A DNA stretch of 64,000 nucleotides from the NCBI GenBank assembly GCA_019695305.1, contig JAIBAG010000010.1, positions 1-64,000 of the forward strand, written 5' to 3'. Each line of letters starts with the position of its first letter. Positions within the stretch are counted from its first letter, which is position 1. The DNA is from a bacterium (GTDB taxonomy: Bacteria > UBA10199 > JAIBAG01). A model generated the notes under the pieces. It was not told the DNA's origin and ran no database searches. It worked only from the letters and a program-made list of their open reading frames with translations. Position numbers and translations under genes: made by a program. Below, piece by piece: positions 52,097 to 62,218 of the stretch.

Positions 52097-54078
52097 TTTC
52101 CTTGCTGCCACCAGAATTCCGGCCAAAACAAACACCATCATCAGTGATGACATCAAATTCGTTTGGGACGCATTTAAGCTGCAACCACCTCCACCACTAC
52201 CAGCATTACCGATGGTCCCCGAATCAGCCTCTAAAGTGCAAGTACTGCTGCAATCATCACCGTCGGTGGTATTACCATCATCACATTCCTCGCTATCGGC
52301 TTTGGTACCATCACCACAAACAACGGCAGGGGCTACTTCTTCAATACACAACGCACTACAACCATCACCATCGCTAGTATTACCATCATCACATTCCTCG
52401 CTATCGGCTTTGGTACCATCACCACAAACAGCGGCAGGGGCTACTTCTTCAATACACAACGCACTACAACCATCACCATTGGTAGCATTGCTATCATCAC
52501 ATTCTTCGGTGCCGGCAAGCACACCATCTCCGCAAATAGGTTCATCCACTGCGCACACGCTACTACAACCATCGTTATTGATGAGATTACCATCATCACA
52601 AACTTCGGTGCTGGATTGATCGATCACACCGTTGCCGCAAACAGGAAAGTTTAAAAGCTGGCCGAAGATTTCAAACTCGTTATTAGCAAGAGGAGCTACA
52701 TCATCATCACCACGCCAAACCGTCACGTACGTATTATTTTCCGGTAAATATCCAGCTACAGGCCAATTCCCCATATACAATGCAGAACCATACCCACCCA
52801 TATCCGATACGGCAAAGTTGTTATCAATTTTGGTTCCGTTGGCCGCCATTCTTTGGGCAAATATTTCTATTTCGTCTGCTGTCGTGCTATAGGGCGCTTG
52901 CCGTGTAGCTCCATACCAAACCACCAGATATTCATTGGCAATAGAATTATAAACAATCGAGGGATGATGTGCCGAAGCATCGGTGTTGTCATCCCTACCA
53001 CTGTTACTGATTCTCACATCATCCATCATGGTTCTATTTCCATTCACATCCAAGATTTGTCCAAAGACTTCAAGTTTACCATTTCCAACATCGTCATCTT
53101 CTCCGTACCAAACTACAAAAAATTGTTGATTGACGGGATTAAAAGCAACAACCGGGTATTTCGCACCATAAGCTCGATTATTACCCGGACCCATTTGGCT
53201 AATTTGAAAATCGTTATTGCCGGTTTGCACACCGCTTGCCGTTAAAAACTGACCATAGGCTTGATAGTCGATTTGATTAGCTGGAATGCCGTCGGCATGA
53301 GCCGCATCATCCGCCCAAACAACCAGGTACCGATTATTAATGGAATCATATTCAATAGAAGGACCAAAAGCGTTATTCCCACGGACATTACTAATCTGAA
53401 AATCATTATCGCCAATTTCTCCAGCTACGGCATTTAAACGCTGAGCAAAAATATGTGTTTGAGCATTTGCCGTCAGTCTTGCTGTCCACACAACCAAAAA
53501 TTCATTTTCGACAGAATTATAAGCTACAGATATCGTCGACTCATATAATTCAACATTTCGCCCCACTTCTTTCATGCTACTTATTTTTAAACGTGACCCT
53601 ACCAAAGAACCGTCAATTCCAACAAGTTGGGCATAAACCTCGAATTCTTCATCAACTAAAGAGCCTGTGTTATCATCCGAAACCCACACCACCAAAAATT
53701 GCTTGGTAGTGGTATTATAGGATACGGCCACTGCCTCTGGTCTGTAAGGTGAAGAAGCATTGGGCCCCATGCTGCTGATACGAAAATCGCTCACTACTGT
53801 GGCCCCGGTACCATCCAAAATATGTCCAAACACTTCATGTTCGTCATTGATACCAGTACCTTCCCCCACCCATGCAACCAAACATTTCGTTTCATAAGGT
53901 GCACATACAACCTCAGGCTGCGGAGTTGAAACAGTTAAATTTATATTTCCTTCCCCCCCCCCATCTGGCTAATCCTAAAATCATTAGCCCCAATCTCACC
54001 CGCAACGGCTTGGGTTAAAAAGATAAGATTCATTAAAACCGACAAAAAAACCGATAAAAACTGAATTCCCTTTTTCAT
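52082..54078 (-). CDS. Surface beta-propeller protein with GGCSL tail, out of frame at a 10-G tract
   Basis: Two open stretches read as one gene: 54078-53941 (MKKGIQFLSVFLSVLMNLIFL then TQAVAGEIGANDFRISQMGGG, starting after TTGGAGTGATTTT) and 53880-52082 in another frame. They are separated at a run of ten G (10 C on the plus strand, 53953-53962). Eleven or eight G would join them into one ~665-aa protein whose first blade (QMGGG...LVAWVGEGTGINDEHEVF) fits the paralogue at 18023. It then has seven EVFG-type repeats, four or more cysteine-rich repeats (CGDG.EE CDDGN) and GGGGCSLNASQTN, hydrophobic helix and RKSIKG. As sequenced it would make only a short peptide. A phase-variable surface protein or a sequencing error at the tract. 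Confidence 0.85.
52271..52486 (-). repeat. Two tandem 108-base repeats encoding cysteine-rich modules
   Basis: Units 52271-52378 and 52379-52486 are almost identical and encode CDDGNTSDGDGCSALCIEE and VCGDGTKADSEE. A third more diverged unit follows. Recent duplication by unequal exchange, matching the 96-base repeats in the paralogue at 19538. Confidence 0.85.
53953..53962 (-). repeat. Homopolymeric tract of ten G (minus strand)
   Basis: Ten consecutive C on the plus strand sit inside the coding region of the GGCSL propeller gene, at the exact point where the reading frame breaks. Such tracts change length by slipped-strand pairing and are the usual on/off switches of phase-variable surface genes. 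A read error at this homopolymer is the main alternative. Confidence 0.9.
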
Positions 54079-54308
54079 AAAATCACTCCAATTATTAATA
54101 GTTCCTTTAAAAACGCCCGAGATTACTCTCAAGTGCACTATGTTAATTATCGCAAATTTATGAAGTAAGGTTGTTTAGAAAAATATACGAATGTGCAAAA
54201 ACTGATAACAAACTGTCATCAGTTTTTGGCGGTAAATCAGCAACTTTTCCTTAAACATAACGATAATGACACAGTTTTTTATTCAAAGTTTTATCAGGAG
54301 CAGTCTGC

Positions 54309-56807
54309 ATGAAAAAAACATTCCTATTTTTAATTATTTTTACTTTCTTATCTTTCATCAAAATTGATCATGTTTATGCACTCAATTGTCAGGTGGGTCA
54401 GGCTCCTTATACGAACATCCAATCCGCTATCAACGATACCAATTGTACTCATGTGGGTATTCCGATTGGAACTTATAATGAAACTCTCTCTATTAACCGG
54501 AGTGTAACTTTAATCGGAGAAAATCGTCAGCAGACAATTTTAACAGGAAGCAACGCTCATCGTATTATCCAGATTGCCTCTCAAACGCCGCCCCAAAGTA
54601 TCATTACGATCAAAAACCTGACAATAACTGATGGCTACTCTGACTCAATGGGAGCAGGTGTTAGCTGCAGACCTTCGTTTCTCAATCCAGGCGATACGTT
54701 GTTGTTAAACCTGGAACGGGTGAATGTGATCAACAACAGAGGAGAATATGGTACCGGTGGACTTCATGCCGTTTCTTGCAATATTGACATCAAAAATTCT
54801 CTTTTTGAAAACAATGCTTCGGCTCAAAGTAACGGGGCCATTGATGTTGCCAATGCGGAATATACCAATATTGCAAAAAGTCGTTTTATCAATAATCAAT
54901 CGGGAATGGGCAGCAGTGTCGAATTAAGCCGTACAGATAATATTACAATTCGTCGCTCACATTTTATTGACAACAATACAAATGAGTTTTTGGGTGCTAG
55001 TGGAGCCCTTTCCGTAGAAAGTTTTGAAAATGCCGAAATACAAAATAGCAATTTTATCAATAACGGTTCCAACCTTTCACAAGGTGGGGCCTTGTCTGTA
55101 AGAGCACTGGAAAACAGCCAAATCAGCATTAATAGAAGCGTTTTTGAAAACAACCATTCCGCCATTGGTGCTGCTATTTATACCTGGCCAAGCAGCCAAC
55201 CTGTTTTTCCGGTTTTTAATATCAATAACAGCCGTTTTACCCGTAACCATTCCGAAGATTCGGGTGGTGCCCTGTATGTTTTTACAAACCAACTTGAAAT
55301 TTCCAACAGCATCTTTGAAGCCAACAGGGGGTTTGGAGCATCAATCTGGACCGAATCTTATCCGCAAAGAACACAAAATATCAATATCAGCAACACCCGT
55401 TTTTTGGGTAATATCAGTACTGGTTCATACACATTTAGCGGCACCATATTTATCGGCGTAAAATCAAGCGGCTCACAGGTCAATCTTTCTCAAGTTGAAA
55501 TGGATGCAAACCAAACAGAACAATGTGGCACACTTTGCATGAATATCAGTACCGGTGGCCTTCTTGATTTAACCGTGGAAGATAGCCATATAACCAATAA
55601 TCAGGGCGGCTTGTCGGGCTTTTTCTTCATGAGCAATATTCTGGGAACCCCCACAGATGAAAGAGTGACAATACGTAATTCCGAATTTATCAATAATAGG
55701 GGACATGATTCAGGCGTGTTCGCAGTTCATGAAAAGATAAATCTCAATATCGAAGATTCAATATTTTTGCAGAATCATTCGGATACATACGGTAGCGTAA
55801 TCCATTCCTGGCAAAGCAACAGTGTTTTTAATCTTAATCGTGTTACACTTTCCGATAACACACAAGCCGATGATGGCGCCATCTTCATCCTTGATAACGA
55901 TTTGTCTCGTCTTCATACTTTTAATGCAGTGGAAGCCAATCACAATGTTTCATTGGTGAGCGGTGTTGGATTATTCAGTTTTTCAAACTTGTCGGCAAAT
56001 ATTACAAATTCTAACATTATAAACAATCAGGGCTTTATGGCCGGTGGGATCGATGCCACTAATGCCAATGTTAACATCATACAAACCAAACTGGATGACA
56101 ACCAGGCCAGCCAAGGGTCGGGGGCGGTTAATGCTTACAACGCCAACATTACCCTGGACAAGGTAAGCATTAATAATCATACCAGTCAAAATAGTGCCTC
56201 CATCTCATTAAATGGTGGTAATCACCTCGTAAAAAAATCATCGATAACTAACAATAGCTCTTCCAGCCAAAATAGTTCGGGTGGTATTCATGTAACGAAC
56301 GGGATACTGAATCTGCAAAATTCAACACTTTCTAATAATCAGGGGCCTCAAGGCGGGGCCCTTTTGTTGACAGCATCCAGCGCCACCATTGATCATGCCA
56401 CTATTTTTAATAACACAAGTTCTCAGGGCGGAGCCGGGATTTTAAGCAACAACTCAAACGCTCTTGTTCGTAATTCGGTTATTGCCAACAATACGGGAGG
56501 CTCGTGTCTTGGCAATATCACGCAAGAACCTGATTTTAGCAGCGTCAATGATGATATGACCTGTACTAATTTTGCCTGGAATGACATGCCATTAAATCTC
56601 ATTAATTTGTTGCCGTTAGCCCTTATGCCCAATGGAACAATGGCCCATATACCGGTGCCAACAAGCATCCTGATTGATAATGCCCAGGAGCTGTTAATTG
56701 AGGATCAGCTAGAATCCTTGCGTCCCCAGGATTTTCGTTGTGATCAAGACATAAACCCGGATATTGGCGCTATTGAGGTGCCTAGTAACTGTCCTGCTGC
56801 TCCCTAA
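54309..56807 (+). CDS. Exported right-handed parallel beta-helix protein
   Basis: 832 aa; ATG 54309 follows CAGGAGCAGTCTGC. Signal peptide MKKTFLFLIIFTFLSFIKIDHVYA. The body is a series of short repeats (NSNFINN, SNGAIDV, GGALSV, NSRFTRNHSE, SGGIHVTNG, GGALLLTASSA and others), as in pectate-lyase-fold proteins with N and G ladders. N-terminus resembles CSLREA-type beta-helices (IQSAINDTNCTHVGIPIGTYNETLSINRSV). The end, DINPDIGAIEVPSNCP, is the usual closing motif of this family, with no GGCSL tail. Likely a secreted or surface glycan-binding protein; ligand unknown. Confidence 0.85.
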   Translation: MKKTFLFLIIFTFLSFIKIDHVYALNCQVGQAPYTNIQSAINDTNCTHVGIPIGTYNETLSINRSVTLIGENRQQTILTGSNAHRIIQIASQTPPQSIITIKNLTITDGYSDSMGAGVSCRPSFLNPGDTLLLNLERVNVINNRGEYGTGGLHAVSCNIDIKNSLFENNASAQSNGAIDVANAEYTNIAKSRFINNQSGMGSSVELSRTDNITIRRSHFIDNNTNEFLGASGALSVESFENAEIQNSNFINNGSNLSQGGALSVRALENSQISINRSVFENNHSAIGAAIYTWPSSQPVFPVFNINNSRFTRNHSEDSGGALYVFTNQLEISNSIFEANRGFGASIWTESYPQRTQNINISNTRFLGNISTGSYTFSGTIFIGVKSSGSQVNLSQVEMDANQTEQCGTLCMNISTGGLLDLTVEDSHITNNQGGLSGFFFMSNILGTPTDERVTIRNSEFINNRGHDSGVFAVHEKINLNIEDSIFLQNHSDTYGSVIHSWQSNSVFNLNRVTLSDNTQADDGAIFILDNDLSRLHTFNAVEANHNVSLVSGVGLFSFSNLSANITNSNIINNQGFMAGGIDATNANVNIIQTKLDDNQASQGSGAVNAYNANITLDKVSINNHTSQNSASISLNGGNHLVKKSSITNNSSSSQNSSGGIHVTNGILNLQNSTLSNNQGPQGGALLLTASSATIDHATIFNNTSSQGGAGILSNNSNALVRNSVIANNTGGSCLGNITQEPDFSSVNDDMTCTNFAWNDMPLNLINLLPLALMPNGTMAHIPVPTSILIDNAQELLIEDQLESLRPQDFRCDQDINPDIGAIEVPSNCPAAP

Positions 56808-57000
56808 GGATATTTACAAAAACCACCGCACCAGCTCTCAATTCGCATCTAATTTTCGCCATTTTTTTTGACTCTTTTAATTTCATTTTTCTCATTCTGA
56901 TAAAAATATATTCATATTCTACAAAACCACTGGAAATAGTGGATAAAACCCTTGTGATCTTTGGATAAAAATTGGTCCAAGTTTTGCATTATTTCTAAGA

Positions 57001-60000
57001 GTGATCCTCAAGTCTAAAAAAACGATCTTCCTGATTTTAAGCTCTTTGGTCATTTTCTGGCAGCATCCAGCAACAGCCCAAACAAACACGGCTGTTGGCA
57101 TTAAAAAAAGTGAAGAGTTTTATATTGAAGTACCCACGCATGACATTGAGGATATAAAAAATGACCGGGCCTTTAAAACGCTTGTACAGCAGTTTGGAAA
57201 ACCAACAATTACCAAAATTTTACCCGATATAAAGAATGGCGAGGAATACAAAAACTATCTGGATAAACTCCGCCACAAATTTCCCATACGGGCCCAACGG
57301 ATGACGCCTCAAGAATCGACTCCCCTTTCCAAGATTTACAACTACTATCACCTGACATTTTCAAAACCTATAGATACCGCCCAGGCCGATTATATTTTAA
57401 GCATCTTGAAGCATCTTTCAAAAATATCTTTTGTGGAACTGGTACCTCATGAAAATTTGGATCTCGCTATCAATCCCGGCCTGCCAGGCCAACCCCAAAT
57501 TCCATCTCAGCCCATAACTCCCATCCCAGTGCCTGGCAGCCCTCAAACACCCAACGATCCATTTTTTTCAAGCCAGGGAACATGGAACCAACCCTACACC
57601 GACATGTGGGGATTAAATAAAATAAACATGCCTCTGGCATGGTCGTACTCGCGTGGGCATCCTGATTTAAAAATTGCCGTGATTGATGGCGGTATCGATT
57701 ATAATCACCCCGATATCAGCAATTATATCTGGAAAAACAATATTGAAGAAAATGGAATAACGGGCGTAGACGATGACAACAACGGCTATATCGATGATGT
57801 TGTAGGATACGATTTTGAAAGCGAAGACAACGACCCCATGGATCACTATGGTCACGGTACCCACGTGGCCGGTACCATTATGGCTGCAAGCAACAACAGC
57901 ATGGGGATATCGGGAATAATCTGGCAGGGCAAAATAATGCCACTTAAAGTCTGTAGCGATTCTTCTGGTTCCTGCAACTCTTCGGCCAAGATAGATGCCT
58001 TGCATTATGCCATTAATATGGGAGCCGATGTGGCTAACCTGAGTTTGGGTGGCTATAATTATTCGCAAACCGAAAAAGAAAATTTTTTATTCGCACGGGA
58101 TGCAGGACTTGTGGTTGTAGCGGCCACGGGAAACGACAATAGCGATGCCTCCTATCATTTCCCCAGCGGATACCCCACTGTAATAGCGGTAGGAGCCATC
58201 ACACCAACTTTTCAAATTGCCAATTTCTCCAATTATGGTTGGAAAACCGATATTCTGGCTCCCGGCTCTTCTATTCTGTCACTTAATGCCAATCAGTCGG
58301 TCTATGGATCAACTCATACAGATAAAATCATCCCCACACTTTTGGAACCTTCCAATTATCTTCTTATGTCGGGTACCAGCATGGCATCACCTCATGTGGC
58401 AGGTGTGGTGGGCTTGTTACTGGCCTCAAACAACAGGCTGGATGTCGATGAAGTTTTACAAAAAATAAAGCAGACAACATCCTCGCATACAGGAACGGAA
58501 TCTCCCGAAGCCACAAGTGTTTACGGAATTTTAAATGCTGCAAAAGCGCTTGAAAATACCGATACCTGTGCAGCACAAATTCTATCTCCGTTTGGAGAAA
58601 CCATCACTAGCGCTCCCATCACCATCACAGGTATTGCGAGAGGAAAAAGTTTTCATCATTACAAACTAGAATGGGGATCGGCACCTATTGGAAACTATCA
58701 AACCATTAAAAAATCCACGAATAAAATTTTTAATGGGGTGCTGGGAACAATCAATGTTTCTCAAAGTTCAAAAGTATATTTACGACTCTCGGTTTACAAC
58801 AAACATAACGAAATCTGCGGCGAAAGTATTACCCAGGTTGTATTGAGCAATACAGCTCCTGCCATGAGTGTAGAAATACCCAACGGAAGCATTCACCATG
58901 TCGCAACCGGCCATTTTGATAACGATGATATTGCCGACTACCTGGTAAGTGCCCGTCACCATGATGATGCCGGCTATCCACAAGGTACTTTATCGGTCCA
59001 CCTGGTTTTGGGATCTAGCTTAATAGCCGCCTCAACACCAGCAAATCTGGATACTATCACCAATAAAAAATGGACAATCCCCTATCTATACGAACAAAAC
59101 AGTTACGGGCTACCCACACTCATGCATGACATGGATGGTGATGGACTAGATGACATTTTGATTGCCAATATAAATTACACCGGATCAACTTCGCTGTCGG
59201 GAGAAGTCTGCATTTATCTGGCATCAAGCCAATCAACATGGCCCGATACCCTGGATACTTCGGCTGCCAATTATTGCATCCACGAAAATTTCGCCAATGC
59301 GCATGTTGGTTTTTTTCTAAAAAGCCTTCCCGATCTGGATAACGATGACATTGGGGAGTTGGTATTGGGTTCGTGCTTGGCTCCGTCTCCCGGTTCCACG
59401 TCGGGTTATCAGGCACTCAACCTGCTTTATACGGGCACCCGCTCTCAATGGAGCCAAAATAATATTTTATCGCAAATGCCCATTTCCACGCTTTCCACTA
59501 GTGAATCAACTTCCTACTGTGACTCGTCATTTTTTTCTACAAAGTATTTAACACTGGGGACACAAACACTAGGGGATGTTAATGGTGATACCGTGGAAGA
59601 TTTTTTAGTCATCAACCCTGTAAACGACAGCCAGTATACACTCTTGTCTCCCCTACAGCCCGGAAGCGATATTTTACTGGATACTTCACTACCAACAATC
59701 AATTATTCGTCGTGCGACAAACCTATTTCATTTGGCGAGGGGTCGAATACGCCATACTTTACGGTATTAAGAACACCCACCGTGGGCTGCACAGATGAAA
59801 AGCGATTGCTTTTATTACCACCTATCGATTTAACGCAAGATCAATCGGTGGCCATGTTAGTTAACACCATTTATTTAAAATCAAACAAACTTAATTTAGG
59901 CACACCCGAAAACCGTTTAAAAGAAACAGCAACTGGCGATTTGAATGGTGATGGAGAAACAGATTACGTAGTATCCGATGCCATTCAAAACGGAACGGGA

Positions 60001-60741
60001 ATCTTTCATATTTTTTCTGGATCCTCACAGCTTGCTTCCACAGGTTTTTGGCAGGCGAATACCGGTTTTATCACCAGCAATAAAATGCGTTCGTCGGTAA
60101 TTGTTGATAACCTGATAGCAGGTGCCTCCGATGATTTACTAATTTATGATGATGATGGCACCAGCCTTAACATATACACTTTCGACAATGGTTTTCCTGA
60201 TTTGTACGATAACGACGAAGATGGAGTTACAGTGTCTGGAGGCGATTGCAATGACAGCAATCCCTTTATCAACCCACACATTCAGGAAATTTGCGACCAA
60301 ATAGATAATAATTGCGATGGGCAGGTGGATGATGTTGTTACAACCTATTATCTGGATGCCGATGCCGACAATTATGGTATTACAACACAAACGGTGCAAG
60401 CTAACTGCACATTACCTGCTGGCTATGCCACTTTTCCAGATGATTGCGATGATACGCGTTCCAACGTAAACCCCGGATATCATGAATTTTGTGATGGCCG
60501 CGACAATGATTGCAATGGGTTAATTGATGACAGAGAGCTACGCACTTATTACAGGGATGATGACAACGACAATTATGGAAATCCAAATGGGAGCATACAA
60601 GCTAGCTGTCCACCTACCGGTTATAAAAGCAATGACGATGATTGCATAGACACCAATGCCGCCATCAACCCGGGAGCAAGCGAAATTTGCGATGATACCG
60701 ATAATAATTGTGATGGTAGTGTAGATGAGGGCTGCACTTAA
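57001..60741 (+). CDS. Secreted subtilisin-family protease with FG-GAP and MopE modules
   Basis: 1246 aa. GTG 57001 is taken as the start; AAGAG lies very close, so it is not certain. Signal peptide ends TAQ. A prodomain (about 35-150) and a Pro-rich linker precede the S8 domain: Asp in IAVIDGGID (near 229), His in GHGTHVAGT (near 284), oxyanion Asn in AATGNDNS, Ser in SGTSMASPHVAG (near 459). Then a short beta domain, FG-GAP-like repeats (DMDGDGLDDI, DLDNDDIGELVL, DVNGDTVEDFLV, DLNGDGETDYVV) and three MopE motifs (DCND...EICDQIDNNCDG, EFCDGRDNDCNG, EICDDTDNNCDG). Ends ..DEGCT with no anchor, so released. Substrate unknown. Stop overlaps convergent ALDH by four bases. Confidence 0.9.
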   Translation: MILKSKKTIFLILSSLVIFWQHPATAQTNTAVGIKKSEEFYIEVPTHDIEDIKNDRAFKTLVQQFGKPTITKILPDIKNGEEYKNYLDKLRHKFPIRAQRMTPQESTPLSKIYNYYHLTFSKPIDTAQADYILSILKHLSKISFVELVPHENLDLAINPGLPGQPQIPSQPITPIPVPGSPQTPNDPFFSSQGTWNQPYTDMWGLNKINMPLAWSYSRGHPDLKIAVIDGGIDYNHPDISNYIWKNNIEENGITGVDDDNNGYIDDVVGYDFESEDNDPMDHYGHGTHVAGTIMAASNNSMGISGIIWQGKIMPLKVCSDSSGSCNSSAKIDALHYAINMGADVANLSLGGYNYSQTEKENFLFARDAGLVVVAATGNDNSDASYHFPSGYPTVIAVGAITPTFQIANFSNYGWKTDILAPGSSILSLNANQSVYGSTHTDKIIPTLLEPSNYLLMSGTSMASPHVAGVVGLLLASNNRLDVDEVLQKIKQTTSSHTGTESPEATSVYGILNAAKALENTDTCAAQILSPFGETITSAPITITGIARGKSFHHYKLEWGSAPIGNYQTIKKSTNKIFNGVLGTINVSQSSKVYLRLSVYNKHNEICGESITQVVLSNTAPAMSVEIPNGSIHHVATGHFDNDDIADYLVSARHHDDAGYPQGTLSVHLVLGSSLIAASTPANLDTITNKKWTIPYLYEQNSYGLPTLMHDMDGDGLDDILIANINYTGSTSLSGEVCIYLASSQSTWPDTLDTSAANYCIHENFANAHVGFFLKSLPDLDNDDIGELVLGSCLAPSPGSTSGYQALNLLYTGTRSQWSQNNILSQMPISTLSTSESTSYCDSSFFSTKYLTLGTQTLGDVNGDTVEDFLVINPVNDSQYTLLSPLQPGSDILLDTSLPTINYSSCDKPISFGEGSNTPYFTVLRTPTVGCTDEKRLLLLPPIDLTQDQSVAMLVNTIYLKSNKLNLGTPENRLKETATGDLNGDGETDYVVSDAIQNGTGIFHIFSGSSQLASTGFWQANTGFITSNKMRSSVIVDNLIAGASDDLLIYDDDGTSLNIYTFDNGFPDLYDNDEDGVTVSGGDCNDSNPFINPHIQEICDQIDNNCDGQVDDVVTTYYLDADADNYGITTQTVQANCTLPAGYATFPDDCDDTRSNVNPGYHEFCDGRDNDCNGLIDDRELRTYYRDDDNDNYGNPNGSIQASCPPTGYKSNDDDCIDTNAAINPGASEICDDTDNNCDGSVDEGCT

Positions 60742-62105
60742 TATAGATTAAGTACCGTCTTGATATTGGCAAATTCCATAATACCAAAGCTCCCAAGCTC
60801 GCGGCCATAGCCCGATTCTTTAATACCACCAAAGGGTAAACGCGGGTCGCTGCGTACTTGTGAATTAACAGCCACAACACCGGCCTCGATTTTTTTTACA
60901 AATTGCGATGCTCTTTTTTCATCCCGAGTAAACACAGCCGCCCCCAAACCAAATGAGGGATGATTGGCCAGTTGAATGGCCTCGTCATCGGTTTTAAACG
61001 GGATCATCACCGCCACTGGGCCAAAAACTTCTTCATCAAAAGCTGGCATACCGGGTTTTACTTCGGTTAAGAGTGTGGGCGGATAATAAAAACCCTGTTT
61101 GGGAACATTTAAATTCTGGCACACAATAAAAGCGCCCCGCTCTACCGAACGTCCCACCTGCTTTTTAAGCATGTCACGCAAATCATCACGCGCCATGGGG
61201 CCCATTTTGGTGTCGGGGTTTTCGGGATTACCCACAACAAGTTTTTGCATGCTCTCAACCAAGCCCTCTTTAAACTTTTTATAAAGAGATTCATGCACAA
61301 TAAATTTTTTGGCGGCAATGCATACCTGCCCCGCATTATTAAAACGAGATTCCATACACGTATTCAGCGCCAAATTAAAATCGGCATCGTCGCATACAAT
61401 ATACGGGTCACTCCCACCCAGTTCTAAAACAGATTTTTTAAGATATTTTCCAGCAAGTGCAGCTACCTGCTTTCCGGCACGCTGGCTTCCAGTTAAACTG
61501 ACTCCCTGCACATAAGGATGACTAAGAACACTTTCTACTTTAGGCACATCCATCCATAAATTTGTTAAAAGCCCGTCTGGCACTCCCGCTTTTTTAAAAA
61601 CATCCTCGATGGCTGCTGCACAGCCCCATACATTGGGAGCGTGTTTCAGCAAAATTCCATTTCCCGCCATTAACGTGGGCGCTGCAAAACGCATCACCTG
61701 CCAAAACGGAAAATTCCAGGGCATGATGCCTAAAACAAGACCCAAGGGTTCAAAAGAAATATGATTGGGTTTCCCGTCGGTTTCAATTTTTTGTGGAGCA
61801 AGAAGAGATGCCGCATGATCAGCATAATAATTGAGCCCCAAAGCGCTCTTTTCAACTTCGGCCACAGCCTGTGTGATGGGTTTTCCCATCTCGCGCGTCA
61901 TGAGAAGAGCATGTTCTTGTTTGTGAAGAAGAAAAAGTTCCGCCGCTTTTTTAAGAATTTTTGATCTTTCCTCAAACGAATAGTTTCTCCAAACCCGAAA
62001 AGCACCATATGCCTTTTCTATCTTGGATAAAATCGTGGCATCACCGTCTAAAGCATAGTCGGCCAATACTTTGCCTGTTGCGGGGTTGATTGTTTTGATC
62101 GTCAT
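60738..62105 (-). CDS. NAD(P)-dependent aldehyde dehydrogenase (succinate-semialdehyde type)
   Basis: 455 aa from ATG 62105, which follows GAAAGAATACAT; the GTG 62150 would add an unlikely extension. Motifs: NPATGKVLADY at the start, MPWNFPFWQV, LELGGSDPYIVCDDAD, catalytic Cys in FNNAGQVCIAAKKF, KKQVGRSVERGA, and the end LPFGGIKESGYGRELG. The closest style is succinate-semialdehyde or betaine-type dehydrogenase. It oxidises an aldehyde to acid with NAD(P). Substrate not assignable. A REP-like element lies upstream, between it and yjbQ. Confidence 0.88.
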   Translation of the reverse strand: MTIKTINPATGKVLADYALDGDATILSKIEKAYGAFRVWRNYSFEERSKILKKAAELFLLHKQEHALLMTREMGKPITQAVAEVEKSALGLNYYADHAASLLAPQKIETDGKPNHISFEPLGLVLGIMPWNFPFWQVMRFAAPTLMAGNGILLKHAPNVWGCAAAIEDVFKKAGVPDGLLTNLWMDVPKVESVLSHPYVQGVSLTGSQRAGKQVAALAGKYLKKSVLELGGSDPYIVCDDADFNLALNTCMESRFNNAGQVCIAAKKFIVHESLYKKFKEGLVESMQKLVVGNPENPDTKMGPMARDDLRDMLKKQVGRSVERGAFIVCQNLNVPKQGFYYPPTLLTEVKPGMPAFDEEVFGPVAVMIPFKTDDEAIQLANHPSFGLGAAVFTRDEKRASQFVKKIEAGVVAVNSQVRSDPRLPFGGIKESGYGRELGSFGIMEFANIKTVLNLY

Positions 62106-62120
62106 ATGTATTCTTTCTTC

Positions 62121-62209
62121 GTCATACCGGCGTACACCACGAGGGTGCAACTTCGTGGGCTGGTATCCAGGCCCATCTTAACCTGGACCCCGGCCTCCGC
62201 CGGGGTGAC
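62121..62209. repeat. REP-like palindromic element
   Basis: GC-rich compared with its surroundings. Ends GTCATACCGGCG and CGCCGGGGTGAC are inverted repeats with two mismatches; inside, CCCCGGC, CTCC, GCCGGGG form a perfect stem (62188-62205) and CCAGG...CCTGG a second. This kind of intergenic palindrome, in which a diverged GTCA..CCGGC hairpin flanks CCTGGA-type inner stems, is widespread in proteobacteria. It could be a small mobile element or a transcript-stabilising hairpin; here it also stands between two same-strand genes. Confidence 0.75.
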
Positions 62210-62218
62210 TGTGGGTAG

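Noticed and set aside
52089-52619. Plus-strand 176-residue frame opposite the cysteine-rich repeats
   Set aside because: It mirrors tandem DNA repeats of the propeller gene and has low-complexity SSHSS/PSPQ content.
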